Positions 45,646-53,593 are shown, numbered from the stretch's first letter. The stretch is DNA of 64,000 bases from Actinomycetospora straminea (GCF_028737255.1 NZ_JAQZAN010000003.1:124001-188000), one strand, 5' to 3'. The notes: generated by a model from the letters alone, not told the origin. Numbers and translations: made by a program.

Positions 45646-46920
45646 CTAGAGAGCGCGCTTCTTGCCGAGCCCGAACGACCGGCTGCCCTGACCGGAGCTC
45701 ACCGGCCGCTTCTTGGTGGGCTCGGCCTCGCCGGAGCGTGCGCGCTCCTGGTACTCCCGGCCCGGGGCGCCGTAGACGCCCGCGTGCCGGCCCTCCTGGT
45801 CCTTGGCGGCGCGGACGGCGCGCCCGTCGGGCCCGTCGTCCTCGTCGTCGTGCACGGGCCGCGCGGTCGCCGGCGCGGGGCCGCTCGAGTGCCCGTTGTC
45901 GTGCCCGTGCTCGTGCCCGTGGCCGTGACCGTGCCCGTGGCCGTGGCCGTGGCCGTGCCCGTGGGCGTCGTCGATCTCGGCGTTGGGGTCGACGAGCTTC
46001 GGCAGCGCGCCGAGGGCCTTGGTGACGTCCTTGTCGTACTTGACGACGACGGAGACGGTGTCGGAGAGGATCTGCGAGTTCAGCTCGTCGACGCCCAGCA
46101 CGGCCAGGGTGCGGGCCCAGTCGATGGTCTCGGAGATGCTCGGCGCCTTGCGCAGTTCGAGCTCGCGCAGGCCGCGGACCACCTCGACGAGCTCGCGCGC
46201 GGCCGCCTCGGGCAGCCCGGTGTCCTTCGAGCGCACGATCTCCAGCTCGCGCTCGGCGGTGGGGTAGTCGAGGAACAGGTGCAGGCAGCGACGCTTCAGG
46301 GCGGCGGCGAGGTCCCGCGTGTTGTTGCTGGTCAGGATGACGTAGGGCGCGTTCTCGGCGGTGAACGTCCCGACCTCGGGCACCGAGATCTGGAACTCGC
46401 CGAGGGTCTCGAGCAGCACGGCCTCGAGCGCCTCGTCGGCGCGGTCGACCTCGTCGATCAGCAGCACGACGGGCTCGTCGGAGCGGATGGCCTCCATGAG
46501 CGGGCGCTCGGCGAGGAACTCCTCGGAGAAGAAGACGCTGTCCTGGTGGGCGATGCGCTCGACCGACGTCTTGATGTCGGGGGCGTCCTGGACGATCTCG
46601 GCGATCTTCTCGCGCAGCATCTGGGTGTAGAGCAGCTGCTTGCCGTAGTCCCACTCGTAGAGGGCCTTGGTCTCGTCCTGGCCCTCGTAGCACTGCAGCC
46701 GCAGGAAGCGCCGTCCCGTGGCCAGGGCGAGCATCTTCGCCAGCTCGGTCTTGCCGACGCCGGCCGGGCCCTCGAGCAGCAGCGGCTTCTCGAGGCGGGT
46801 CAGCAGGAACACCGTCGTGGCCAGACGCCGATCGGCGATGTAGCCCTGCGCGGCGAGCGCGTCCACGACCTCCTCGACCGAACCGAAGGGGTAGCTGGCG
46901 TCGGTGGTCGTGCTGGTCAC
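45646..46920 (-). CDS. MoxR-family AAA+ ATPase with long His-Gly repeat
   Basis: 424-aa ATPase. Walker A LLEGPAGVGKTELAKML (~ residues 47-63), Walker B VVLLIDEVDRADEALEAVLL, sensor ILTSNNTRDLAAALKRRCLH. After the AAA+ module, at ~315-340, comes an unbroken stretch of alternating His-Gly (at least eight pairs) with HEHGHDNGH. A basic, disordered C-terminus follows. The His-rich tract is a plausible Zn/Ni/Fe store or delivery segment. GTG at 46920 has GGAAGGA 6-7 nt upstream. It lies 96 nt downstream of the NDMA-dependent methanol dehydrogenase gene. Second MoxR paralogue in the window, distinct from the CoxD-like one at 21.7 kb. Confidence 0.9.
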   Translation of the reverse strand: MTSTTTDASYPFGSVEEVVDALAAQGYIADRRLATTVFLLTRLEKPLLLEGPAGVGKTELAKMLALATGRRFLRLQCYEGQDETKALYEWDYGKQLLYTQMLREKIAEIVQDAPDIKTSVERIAHQDSVFFSEEFLAERPLMEAIRSDEPVVLLIDEVDRADEALEAVLLETLGEFQISVPEVGTFTAENAPYVILTSNNTRDLAAALKRRCLHLFLDYPTAERELEIVRSKDTGLPEAAARELVEVVRGLRELELRKAPSISETIDWARTLAVLGVDELNSQILSDTVSVVVKYDKDVTKALGALPKLVDPNAEIDDAHGHGHGHGHGHGHGHGHEHGHDNGHSSGPAPATARPVHDDEDDGPDGRAVRAAKDQEGRHAGVYGAPGREYQERARSGEAEPTKKRPVSSGQGSRSFGLGKKRAL

Positions 46921-47016
46921 GCGGTGTCCTTCCAACGGGTGGCGGATCGAGGGGAACACACCGGTGCCCGGTGGGCCAGCGCGAACGCCGACCTCACCGG
47001 GCACCGGACGTGGCGA

Positions 47017-48309
47017 TCAGCTGAGCAGGTCGTCCAGGTCGCCGTTCATGCAGTGGTCGACCACGGGGCGCACGGTCGTGAACGTGCACTCCTTCGGGTT
47101 GCCCGGGGTGCAGGCGTCACCGAGGACGTGGTTGGTGATGCGGTCCACGTCGGCGTCGTTGCCCGTGATCGTCTTCTCGTTCTCGTAGAACTTGGTCGGG
47201 CCCTGGCCCAGACGGTTCTTCGAGTACGAGTCCTGGGTGACGTCGGTGAACTTCTCCGGGATGCCCACGTCGCGCAGCAGCCGGATGGACGCGGCGAGCG
47301 CGGCCTCGGCGGCCTGGACGTCGGTCATGTGCGTGGTGTCCACGCCCATGGCCTGGGCGATGCGCGCGAAGCGCTTGTAGGCCACCGGCATGTTGAACGC
47401 CCACACGCGGGGGAGCGCGACGGCGTTGTTGAGGCCGTGGTGGGTGTCGTAGAAGGCCGACACCGCGTGCGAGATCGAGTGGATGATCCCGAGGCCACCG
47501 GAGTTGAACGCCTGGGCGGCGATGTACTGCGCGTACATCATGCCCTGGCGGCCGGGCAGGTCCTGCCCGTTCCACACGGCCTCGCGCAGGTGCTCGTTGG
47601 TCAGCTCGATGGCGCGGATCGCGTTGCCCAGGCTCGGCTCGAAGTTCAGGCGCGAGACGTAGGGCTCGGAGGCGTGCGCGAGCACGTCGAAGCCGCACTG
47701 CGCGGTGAAGTCGACCGGGCAGTCGTAGTAGAGCACCGGGTCGTCGATCGCGAGGCTGGTCACCGAGGCGTCGTCGAACGCGACGTACTTGTGCGGGTTG
47801 TTGGGGTCGGTCGTGGTGTCGGTGATGACGTAGGCCCACGACGTCTCCGAGCCCGTGCCGGCCGTCGTCGAGACCGCGATGTGCGGCGGGTTCTTCGGGT
47901 TCTCGGACTGGTTGAAGCCCTCGAACTCGTTGACGTTGCGGCCGTCGTGCGCGACCGAGACACGGGCGCCCTTGCAGGCGTCGTGCGAGGAACCGCCGCC
48001 GATGGAGACGAAGCTGTCACAGGAGTTCTCCTGGTACAGCTTCACCGAGTCCATGACGTTGTAGTCCTTGGGGTTGGACTCGACCTGGTCGTAGATGACC
48101 GTCTCGATCCCGTGCCACTTCATGGACTCGGAGATCTTGTGGACGATGTCCGTGCCGCGCAGACCCGAGGTCATGATCAGCGTCTTCTTGAAGCCCATCT
48201 TCAGGGCCTCGGGGCCGATCATCTCGTGCGAGCCGGGCCCCAGCAGCGCCCGGGGGAAGGGGTGGAACTCCTTGATCGGGAACGGCTTGAGCAGCTCGTC
48301 GACCTGCAT
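47017..48309 (-). CDS. mno: NDMA-dependent methanol dehydrogenase
   Basis: 430-aa enzyme, nearly collinear with Amycolatopsis methanolica methanol:NDMA oxidoreductase. It begins MQVDELLKPFPIKEFHPFPR. Cofactor loop FVSIGGGSSHDACKGARVSV; TTAGTGSETSWAYVITDTTT; metal ligands in FDVLAHASEPYVSRLNFEPS and GIIHSISHAVSAFYDTHHGL. These decameric enzymes carry a non-exchangeable nicotinamide and Zn/Mg, oxidise methanol and other primary alcohols, and depend on mycofactocin for re-oxidation. ATG with AGAGGACACCC upstream. A promoter with a TAGCGT -10 lies about 70 nt before the start. Followed by MoxR, VWA and a methyltransferase as one transcription unit. Confidence 0.97.
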   Translation of the reverse strand: MQVDELLKPFPIKEFHPFPRALLGPGSHEMIGPEALKMGFKKTLIMTSGLRGTDIVHKISESMKWHGIETVIYDQVESNPKDYNVMDSVKLYQENSCDSFVSIGGGSSHDACKGARVSVAHDGRNVNEFEGFNQSENPKNPPHIAVSTTAGTGSETSWAYVITDTTTDPNNPHKYVAFDDASVTSLAIDDPVLYYDCPVDFTAQCGFDVLAHASEPYVSRLNFEPSLGNAIRAIELTNEHLREAVWNGQDLPGRQGMMYAQYIAAQAFNSGGLGIIHSISHAVSAFYDTHHGLNNAVALPRVWAFNMPVAYKRFARIAQAMGVDTTHMTDVQAAEAALAASIRLLRDVGIPEKFTDVTQDSYSKNRLGQGPTKFYENEKTITGNDADVDRITNHVLGDACTPGNPKECTFTTVRPVVDHCMNGDLDDLLS

Positions 48310-48378
48310 GGGTGTCCTCTCGTCGGTGCGGTCCTCGGAGCCCCGCCCCGACGGGCGGGCTCCTCGCGATCCGGCGCG

Positions 48379-48468
48379 ACGCTAGGGGTGGCGCGGGTCA
48401 CCGGGACAGGGGCGCGCGGTGATCCCGACCACGGCGACGGTGCCCGGCCTGCACCTTCGGACAGGGGG
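48379..48468 (-). promoter_or_regulatory. promoter and two GGACAGGGG repeats upstream of mno
   Basis: On the minus strand the -10 TAGCGT (48384-48379) is spaced 18 nt from TGTCCC (48408-48403). The -35 lies within one copy of GGACAGGGG (48404-48412, plus-strand reading); a second copy lies at 48459-48467, 55 bp away. Candidate sites for the MnoR-like response regulator; CGGACAGGG also occurs upstream of mftA. Confidence 0.4.
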
Positions 48469-48536
48469 TCCGCCTGGCCATCGTGCGGCGTTGTCGCGAT
48501 CCCGTTGTTGCCACTGATACGCGACAAGTCGTGGGG

Positions 48537-49280
48537 ATGGACCCGACCGCCCGCGGGAACCTCGGGCCGGTGAGCTCCACCGACCTCGCCGGCCGCACCG
48601 CGCTCGTCACCGGCGCGAGCCGGGGCCTGGGCCGCGCCATCGCCGCCGGCCTGGCGTCCGCGGGTGCCGCGGTGATCGGGGTGGCGCGGGACGGGGACGC
48701 GCTGTCGTCGGCGATGGAGGCGGTCGGCGGGCGGGCGCTGGTGCACGACCTGGCCGACGTCGACGGGATCGCCGCGCGCGTCGAGGGTCTCGAGGTCGAC
48801 GTGCTGGTCAACGCCGCGGCGGTGATGAGCAGCAAGCGCTCGACGACCCTCGCCACGACGCTGGGGGAGTGGCGCGACGTGCGCGCGGTCGACCTCGACG
48901 CCCCGTTCGCGCTGGTCAGCGCGCTGGTGCCGGGGATGGCCCGGCGCCGGTGGGGGCGGGTGGTCAACCTGTCGGCGTGCCTCGGGCGCCTGACCGGTCC
49001 GGGCACGGCGGGCGGGCTCGCGCCCTACCGCGTCGCGAAGGCCGGGCTCAACGCGCTGACCCGCAACCTCGCCCACGAGCTCGCGCTGGGCCGGCGGGGC
49101 GTCCTCGTCGACGCGACCTGCCCCGGCCACTGCCGCACCGACATGGGCGGGCCCGACGCGCCCCGGTCGATCGAAGAGGGCGCGGACACGGCGATCTGGC
49201 TCTGCCGCCGGGCGTCCAGCCCGTCCGAGCCGGCGCCCACCGGGCGGTTGTGGGAGGACCGGGCCGAGGTGCCCTGGTAG
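48537..49280 (+). CDS. short-chain dehydrogenase/reductase
   Basis: 247-aa SDR. Rossmann motif TALVTGASRGLGRAIAAGLA; NAAA-type motif DVLVNAAAVMSS; catalytic Ser in VVNLSACLGRL and Tyr-Lys in YRVAKAGLNALTRNLAHELA. Substrate unknown. ATG at 48537 is weakly supported; a GTG at 48570 next to VSSTDLAGRT is an alternative. It is divergent from mno, so it could share the alcohol-oxidation regulation, but nothing else links them. Many SDRs near mycofactocin genes keep a tightly bound NAD; no such insertion is obvious here. Confidence 0.88.
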   Translation: MDPTARGNLGPVSSTDLAGRTALVTGASRGLGRAIAAGLASAGAAVIGVARDGDALSSAMEAVGGRALVHDLADVDGIAARVEGLEVDVLVNAAAVMSSKRSTTLATTLGEWRDVRAVDLDAPFALVSALVPGMARRRWGRVVNLSACLGRLTGPGTAGGLAPYRVAKAGLNALTRNLAHELALGRRGVLVDATCPGHCRTDMGGPDAPRSIEEGADTAIWLCRRASSPSEPAPTGRLWEDRAEVPW

Positions 49281-49294
49281 GGCGCGGCTCGGGC

Positions 49295-49343
49295 GGTTAC
49301 TGGCTCGTATCGCTCGCGCGGCGAGGGATACGAGCCAGTAACC
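49295..49343. terminator. bidirectional hairpin terminator
   Basis: GGTTACTGGCTCGTATC (49295-49311) pairs perfectly with its complement at 49327-49343, and CTCGC/GCGAG forms an inner stem. It lies between the convergent SDR and hypothetical genes and nearly abuts the stop at 49347. Confidence 0.85.
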
Positions 49344-49346
49344 ACC

Positions 49347-49832
49347 TCAGAGGAGCTCAGTGCCCGGGGTCGCTGCTCCATGCTCGGCGTGCCGCGGGAG
49401 CCTCCGCCAGTCCAGCTCGTCCGCGAACACGGCGGGTTCATCGTGCGGTCCGGCCGATGTCTCGGGCGGCGGTCCGGGATCGTCGTCGCGCTCCTCGACG
49501 AGGTGGAGGCCGTGTCCCTGGTCGGCGAGCCAGAGGCGACGGACGCGGTTGACGCCGTCGCCGTGGTCGGTGGTCAGGAGTTCCAGGATCTCGAGCATCG
49601 CGAGGCCCCGGGCGTGGTCGAGCGGGCGGGCACTCGAGTCTGAGCCGGCGGCGAGGTGCTCCAGACAACGGCGATACCGGACCTCGTCGACCTCGAGGAT
49701 CGCTGCGGGACCGTTGGGCCTGCGCGGCTCGATCCGCACCGACGACGCCGCCACGTCTACGTGCGCGTCGAGACCGCTCTCGCGCAGGAAGTCCACCAGG
49801 CGATCGAGCTCGGGACTCGGCGACCCCGGCAC
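49347..49832 (-). CDS. hypothetical protein
   Basis: 161-aa predicted acidic protein starting at GTG 49832 with no good ribosome-binding site; the codon pattern of the region supports this frame. Readable parts: SPELDRLVDFLRESGLDAHV, SSVRIEPRRPNGPAAILEVD, LAMLEILELLTTDHGDGVNR and an acidic Pro-rich C-terminus. No cysteine, membrane segment or motif recognised. It follows the frameshifted GntR gene on the same strand. Start and even length are uncertain. Confidence 0.6.
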   Translation of the reverse strand: MPGSPSPELDRLVDFLRESGLDAHVDVAASSVRIEPRRPNGPAAILEVDEVRYRRCLEHLAAGSDSSARPLDHARGLAMLEILELLTTDHGDGVNRVRRLWLADQGHGLHLVEERDDDPGPPPETSAGPHDEPAVFADELDWRRLPRHAEHGAATPGTELL

Positions 49833-49870
49833 GGCGCGAGACGCTGGGTGCCGTCGTGAACGCCCGGGGG

Positions 49871-50241
49871 TCAGAGGTCGGCCAGGGCCGCGCGGGCGAG
49901 GTCCAGCGCGCGCTCGCGCGAGACGCCCAGCGCCATCACCCGCCGCGCGTACTCGGCGGCCAGCTCGCGGGCCGGGTCGGCGGCCGACTCCCCGCCCACG
50001 ACGAAGGTGCCGAGCCGCCCACGCGTCTCCACGACCCCGGCCGCCTCCAGCTCGCGGTAGGCGCGGGCGACGGTGCCGGGCGCGAGGTTGAGGTCCCCGG
50101 CGAGGCGCCGCACCGCGGGCAGGCGGGTGTGGGGCGCAGCGCGCCGGTGCGGGCGAGCTCGGTGACACGGGCGCGCAGCTGCTCGTAGGGCGGATCGGTC
50201 GAGTCGGGGTCGAGGTCGATGAGCTCCTCGGGCGCGCTCAC
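49871..50241 (-). pseudogene. frameshifted GntR-family (YtrA-type) regulator
   Basis: The start at 50241 encodes a normal GntR N-terminus: DSTDPPYEQLRARVTELART then GALRP. The frame then fails within a run of four Gs (plus strand 50129-50132). The other frame continues the same domain as TRLPAVRRLAGDLNLAPGTV, then ARAYRELEAAGVVETRGRLG, and ends with the short helical tail ALGVSRERALDLARAALADL. One extra base in the run would give an intact ~123-aa YtrA-type regulator. It overlaps the start region of mftR's stop by 4 nt. Either a recent pseudogene or a homopolymer sequencing error. Confidence 0.85.
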
Positions 50242-50828
50242 GGCGACGAGAACCCCCGCGCCAGGGCGTCGAACGCCTCCTCGACCAGAGCGCCCAGCGC
50301 CGCCGCGTCCGCCTCCGGGCGCACGTGCCAGGCGCTGAACACCGCGCGCATCGCCGCGACGACCGCGCGCCCGAACACCTGGGCGCGCAGCGAGGCGGGG
50401 TCGGTGCCCCAGCGCGCGGCGGCATCGGTGGCGAGGGTCTGCTCCCAGTCGCGGTAGCGGACCGTGGCCCGCGCGGCGAGCTCGGGCACGTCCTCGATGA
50501 GCCCGAGGCGCCGGCGCAGGGCGGGGAGCTCGGCGTCGGCGTAGTGGTTGACCGCGAGGAAGGCGGCGCGCGCGGCCGCGACCGGGTCGTCGCCGGGCTC
50601 CTCGCGCAGCACCGAGGCCAGCGCGGCCAGCCCGTCGTCCAGCTCGCCGAGCACCACGTCGAGCTTGGTGGGGAAGTACCGGAAGAAGGTCCGCCGGCCC
50701 ACCCCGCCGGCGAGGGCGAGCTCGTCGACCGTGGTCTCGTCGAAGCCCTGCGTCGCGAACAGCTCGAGGGCGACGTCCTCGAGGCGCCGGGCGACCGGCA
50801 CCCGTCGCGCGCTCCTCGTCGTCACCAC
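50238..50828 (-). CDS. mftR: mycofactocin system TetR-type regulator MftR
   Basis: 196-aa TetR-family repressor. Helix-turn-helix: RRLEDVALELFATQGFDETT, VDELALAGGVGRRTFFRYFP; the FFRYF end and its position divergent from mftA are typical of MftR. In mycobacteria MftR represses the mft operon and is released by long-chain acyl-CoAs. GTG at 50828 (or 50825) has GAGG 8 nt upstream. The longer frame upstream would cross the mftA promoter. It shares a 4-nt overlap with the frameshifted GntR gene downstream. Confidence 0.88.
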   Translation of the reverse strand: MVTTRSARRVPVARRLEDVALELFATQGFDETTVDELALAGGVGRRTFFRYFPTKLDVVLGELDDGLAALASVLREEPGDDPVAAARAAFLAVNHYADAELPALRRRLGLIEDVPELAARATVRYRDWEQTLATDAAARWGTDPASLRAQVFGRAVVAAMRAVFSAWHVRPEADAAALGALVEEAFDALARGFSSP

Positions 50829-50874
50829 ACGAGCATCCTCTACCAACCCGGGTGGTCCGCCGCCCCCACCGAAC

Positions 50875-50932
50875 GGACAGGGCAATCCCGTCCGCCGGAC
50901 GTCTGGTGGTGGCACCGAGTGCCGCTTAGCGT
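50875..50932 (+). promoter_or_regulatory. mftA promoter and candidate MftR operators
   Basis: Between mftR and mftA: GGACAGGG-CAAT-CCCGTCC (50875-50893, one-base bulge), then CGTCC-GCC-GGACG (50889-50901), two overlapping inverted repeats suited to a TetR dimer. TAGCGT at 50927-50932 is the likely -10 box, 38 nt before the mftA start. Binding is inferred. Confidence 0.5.
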
Positions 50933-50969
50933 TCGCAGCGCCCGAGGCACCGCTGGTGAGGAGGACGCG

Positions 50970-51047
50970 ATGGAGGAGCACGAGGAACTGGTCGAGGAGA
51001 CCCTCGTCGAGGAGGTCTCGATCGACGGCATGTGCGGCGTCTACTGA
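50970..51047 (+). CDS. mftA: mycofactocin precursor peptide MftA
   Basis: 25-aa peptide, too short for most gene finders. Acidic leader (EEHEELVEETLVEE) and the invariant C-terminal core IDGMCGVY, whose last Val-Tyr pair becomes mycofactocin. ATG preceded by GAGGAGG 4 nt upstream. Its TGA overlaps the mftB start by one base (TGATG). MftB presents the peptide to the radical SAM enzyme MftC, both encoded next. Confidence 0.98.
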   Translation: MEEHEELVEETLVEEVSIDGMCGVY

Positions 51048-51382
51048 TGTCGACGACGGCGGCGGGGGCCGGCCCGCGAGCCACCCCCGCCGGCGTCGAG
51101 CACTTCGACGCCGACCAGCCGTACCGGATCTCCGGCTCGGTCTCGGTGCGTCCGGAGTCCTTCGGCGCCCTGGTCTACGACTTCCACACCCGGCGGCTGT
51201 CGTTCCTCAAGACCCGGCCCCTGGTCCGGGTCGTGGAGACGCTCGCCGACCACCCCGACGTCCACGGCGCCCTCGAGGCCGCCGAGGTTCCTGCACACCA
51301 GCGGGACCAGTACCTGAAGGCCCTGGCCGGCCTGGCGCAGGCGGGCACCATCCAGCGGCGCTTGCAAGGGGACACCCCATGA
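51047..51382 (+). CDS. mftB: mycofactocin RiPP recognition chaperone MftB
   Basis: 111-aa PqqD-like RiPP recognition element. Readable fold: YRISGSVSVRPESFGALVYD, FHTRRLSFLKTRPLVRVVET, LADHPDVHGALEAAEVP. It binds MftA and delivers it to MftC. The start overlaps the mftA stop (TGATG) and its own stop overlaps mftC (ATGA), consistent with strict coupling of the three genes. Confidence 0.97.
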   Translation: MSTTAAGAGPRATPAGVEHFDADQPYRISGSVSVRPESFGALVYDFHTRRLSFLKTRPLVRVVETLADHPDVHGALEAAEVPAHQRDQYLKALAGLAQAGTIQRRLQGDTP

Positions 51383-52599
51383 AACTCGTCGACCACTTCG
51401 TCGAAGGCCTGAACTCCCCGATCTGCCTGACCTGGGAGCTCACCTACGCCTGCAACCTGTCCTGCGTGCACTGCCTGTCCAGCTCCGGCCGTCGCGACCC
51501 GAACGAGCTCTCCACCGAGGAGTGCAAGGCGGTCATCGACGAGCTGCAGCGCATGCAGGTCTTCTACGTCAACATCGGCGGCGGCGAGCCGACGGTCCGC
51601 AGCGACTTCTGGGAGCTGCTGGACTACGCGATCGCCCACGACGTCGGCGTGAAGTTCTCCACCAACGGCGTCAAGCTCGACGAGGCGCGCGCGAAGCAGC
51701 TCGCGGCCACCGACTACGTCGACGTGCAGATCTCCCTCGACGGCGCGACGGCCGAGGTCAACGACCACGTCCGCGGGCCCGGCTCCTACGCCACGGCGAT
51801 CCGGGCGATGGAGAACCTGTACGCGGCCGGGTTCGGGCAGTTCAAGATCAGCGTGGTGGTGACCCGCCACAACGTCGACCAGCTCGACGAGTTCAAGGCC
51901 ATCGCCGACCGCTACGGCGCCCAGCTGCGGATCACCCGCTTCCGTCCCTCGGGTCGCGGCGCCGACTCGTGGGACGAGCTGCACCCCACCCGCGAGCAGC
52001 AGCGCCAGCTCTACGACTGGCTCGTCGCCCGCGGCGAGGACGTCCTCACCGGCGACTCGTTCTTCCACCTCTCCGCGTTCGGCCAGGAGCTGCCGGGGCT
52101 GAACCTGTGCGGCGCGGGGCGCGTGGTGTGCCTGATCGACCCGGTCGGCGACGTCTACGCCTGCCCGTTCGCCATCCACGAGCAGTTCCTCGCCGGCAAC
52201 GTCCGGTCGCCGGGCGGCTTCGACACCGTGTGGCGGGAGTCGGAGCTGTTCGCCGAGCTGCGCGGACCGCAGTCCGGCGGGGCGTGCACGAAGTGCTCGC
52301 ACTACGACGCCTGCCAGGGCGGCTGCATGGCGGCGAAGTTCTTCACCGGCCTGCCGCTCGACGGCCCGGACCCGGAGTGCGTGCTGGGCAACGGCGAGCG
52401 CGAGCTCGCGAAGCTCGAGATGGATACCGTCGTCCCCAAGCCGTCACTGGACCACTCCCACCGCACGACCCGGGGTCCGCGCAAGGACGGCGGGCCGGTG
52501 CCGCTGACGCTGTCGGTGCGCCGCCCCGACCGGGCCTGCGACTCCGACCCCCTCGCCGGCGAGGGCACCCGCCTGCCCGCCGGCATCCGTGTCGGCTGA
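51379..52599 (+). CDS. mftC: mycofactocin radical SAM maturase MftC
   Basis: 406-aa radical SAM/SPASM enzyme. Cluster motif CNLSCVHC (Cys25, 29, 32) within LTWELTYACNLSCVHCLSSS. SAM-binding NIGGGEPTVRSDFWELLDY. SPASM cysteines in LNLCGAGRVVCLIDPVGDVY, ACPFAIHEQ and CTKCSHYDACQGGCMAAKFF. It oxidatively decarboxylates and cyclises the C-terminal Val-Tyr of MftA. ATG overlaps the mftB stop. The last ~45 residues are Pro/Arg-rich. The usual next genes mftD, mftE and mftF are absent: two hairpins and an unrelated minus-strand gene follow. Confidence 0.98.
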   Translation: MKLVDHFVEGLNSPICLTWELTYACNLSCVHCLSSSGRRDPNELSTEECKAVIDELQRMQVFYVNIGGGEPTVRSDFWELLDYAIAHDVGVKFSTNGVKLDEARAKQLAATDYVDVQISLDGATAEVNDHVRGPGSYATAIRAMENLYAAGFGQFKISVVVTRHNVDQLDEFKAIADRYGAQLRITRFRPSGRGADSWDELHPTREQQRQLYDWLVARGEDVLTGDSFFHLSAFGQELPGLNLCGAGRVVCLIDPVGDVYACPFAIHEQFLAGNVRSPGGFDTVWRESELFAELRGPQSGGACTKCSHYDACQGGCMAAKFFTGLPLDGPDPECVLGNGERELAKLEMDTVVPKPSLDHSHRTTRGPRKDGGPVPLTLSVRRPDRACDSDPLAGEGTRLPAGIRVG

Positions 52600-52707
52600 T
52601 CCTCCGGGAGCGGAGGGCGGTCGGTTGATCTCCCCCGGTGCCGCGGGCGATCCCCGCGGCGCCGGGGTGAGCCCCACCGGCGCCAGGGGACGACCGTGTC
52701 ACGGGGA

Positions 52708-52761
52708 GACGCCTCCCTCTCGAGGCGTCGGTGCGGGCGGACCCGTGTCCCGAGGACACGG
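52708..52761. terminator. two adjacent hairpins after mftC
   Basis: GACGCCTC/GAGGCGTC (52708-52715 with 52722-52729) and CCGTGTCC-CGA-GGACACGG (52743-52761). They lie between the convergent mftC and membrane-protein genes and probably terminate both transcripts. Confidence 0.8.
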
Positions 52762-52784
52762 CTCCTGACCCTCGGTTCCCGGAC

Positions 52785-53429
52785 CTAGTCCGACGAGCTG
52801 CTCGACGACGAGCCCGAGTCGCTCGACGACGACGAGCCCGAGTCGCTCGACGACGACGAGGACCCGGAGTCGCTCGACGACGAGCCCGAGTCGCTCGACG
52901 AGGACCCGGCGTCCGACCAGCTCGAGCCGGACCAGCCGGAGTCGGACCCGCCCGACCAGCCGCCGTGGTCGTGGTGGCCGTGGTGGTGGCCGTGGTGCCA
53001 CGGCTGGTGGTGGTCGTGGCCGGGCCAGCCCGACGGGTCGTACCAGGGACCCGGGCCACCGCTGCCGCCGCCCCGGCCCGGCGCCCCGTACCCGCCGGCG
53101 GAGCCTCGCGGACCGCCGGCGAAGCCGCCCGGACCGCCGTCCCGGTGCCCGTACGGACCGCCCGCGACGGCGGACCGGGCCAGCCCCGTCATGCCCGCGA
53201 ACATCCGCGCCCGGGCGAGGTTGATGAACGCGAGGCTCATCAGCGCCGACACCGCGGCGAGGCCGAGGACGGCGCCGACGAGGTGCCCGGTCGACGGTGA
53301 GCCGATGACGATCGTGACGACGGTGAGGACCGCCGCGACCTCGAGGACGATCGCGAGGACGACGAGCAGGCGCGCCCGGCGCACGGGGTCCGAGCCGTTC
53401 GGTGACGGGAACAGCGGGTGATCGGTCAC
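52785..53429 (-). CDS. two-pass membrane protein with His-, Gly- and Ser-rich tail
   Basis: 214-aa protein. Two hydrophobic helices (ARLLVVLAIVLEVAAVLTVV and HLVGAVLGLAAVSALMSLAF, ~19-73) form a small membrane anchor. The remaining ~130 residues are low complexity: a Gly/Pro region, a His cluster (HDHHQPWHHGHHHGHHDHGG, ~130-150), then a Ser/Asp/Gly tail. GTG start with weak ribosome-binding site. No domain recognised. The His cluster could bind metal. Neighbouring proteins of the methanol dehydrogenase unit are also His-rich, but they are 7 kb away. Confidence 0.75.
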   Translation of the reverse strand: MTDHPLFPSPNGSDPVRRARLLVVLAIVLEVAAVLTVVTIVIGSPSTGHLVGAVLGLAAVSALMSLAFINLARARMFAGMTGLARSAVAGGPYGHRDGGPGGFAGGPRGSAGGYGAPGRGGGSGGPGPWYDPSGWPGHDHHQPWHHGHHHGHHDHGGWSGGSDSGWSGSSWSDAGSSSSDSGSSSSDSGSSSSSSDSGSSSSSDSGSSSSSSSD

Positions 53430-53502
53430 GATGCGTCATTCTGGGGGGCGCATCGGGCCCGCGACAAGCGTCGATGTGACCGCGAGTAGTCATTGCCGGG
53501 AT

Positions 53503-53560
53503 CTCCCCCGTCGGCTCCACCGCGCAGGGGACGTCGTGGCCCGCGGGCGTTCCTAGCGTC
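53503..53560 (+). promoter_or_regulatory. aldolase promoter with CTCCCCCGTCG element
   Basis: CTCCCCCGTCG at 53503-53513, and CCTAGCGTC (-10) at 53552-53560, 49 nt from element start to box start. The same element and spacing occur at both cbb promoters near 60.4 kb. The -10 box lies 34 nt before the aldolase start. Confidence 0.6.
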
Positions 53561-53593
53561 GGTCGACGCGCATGACCGCCCGAGGAGGCCGCC

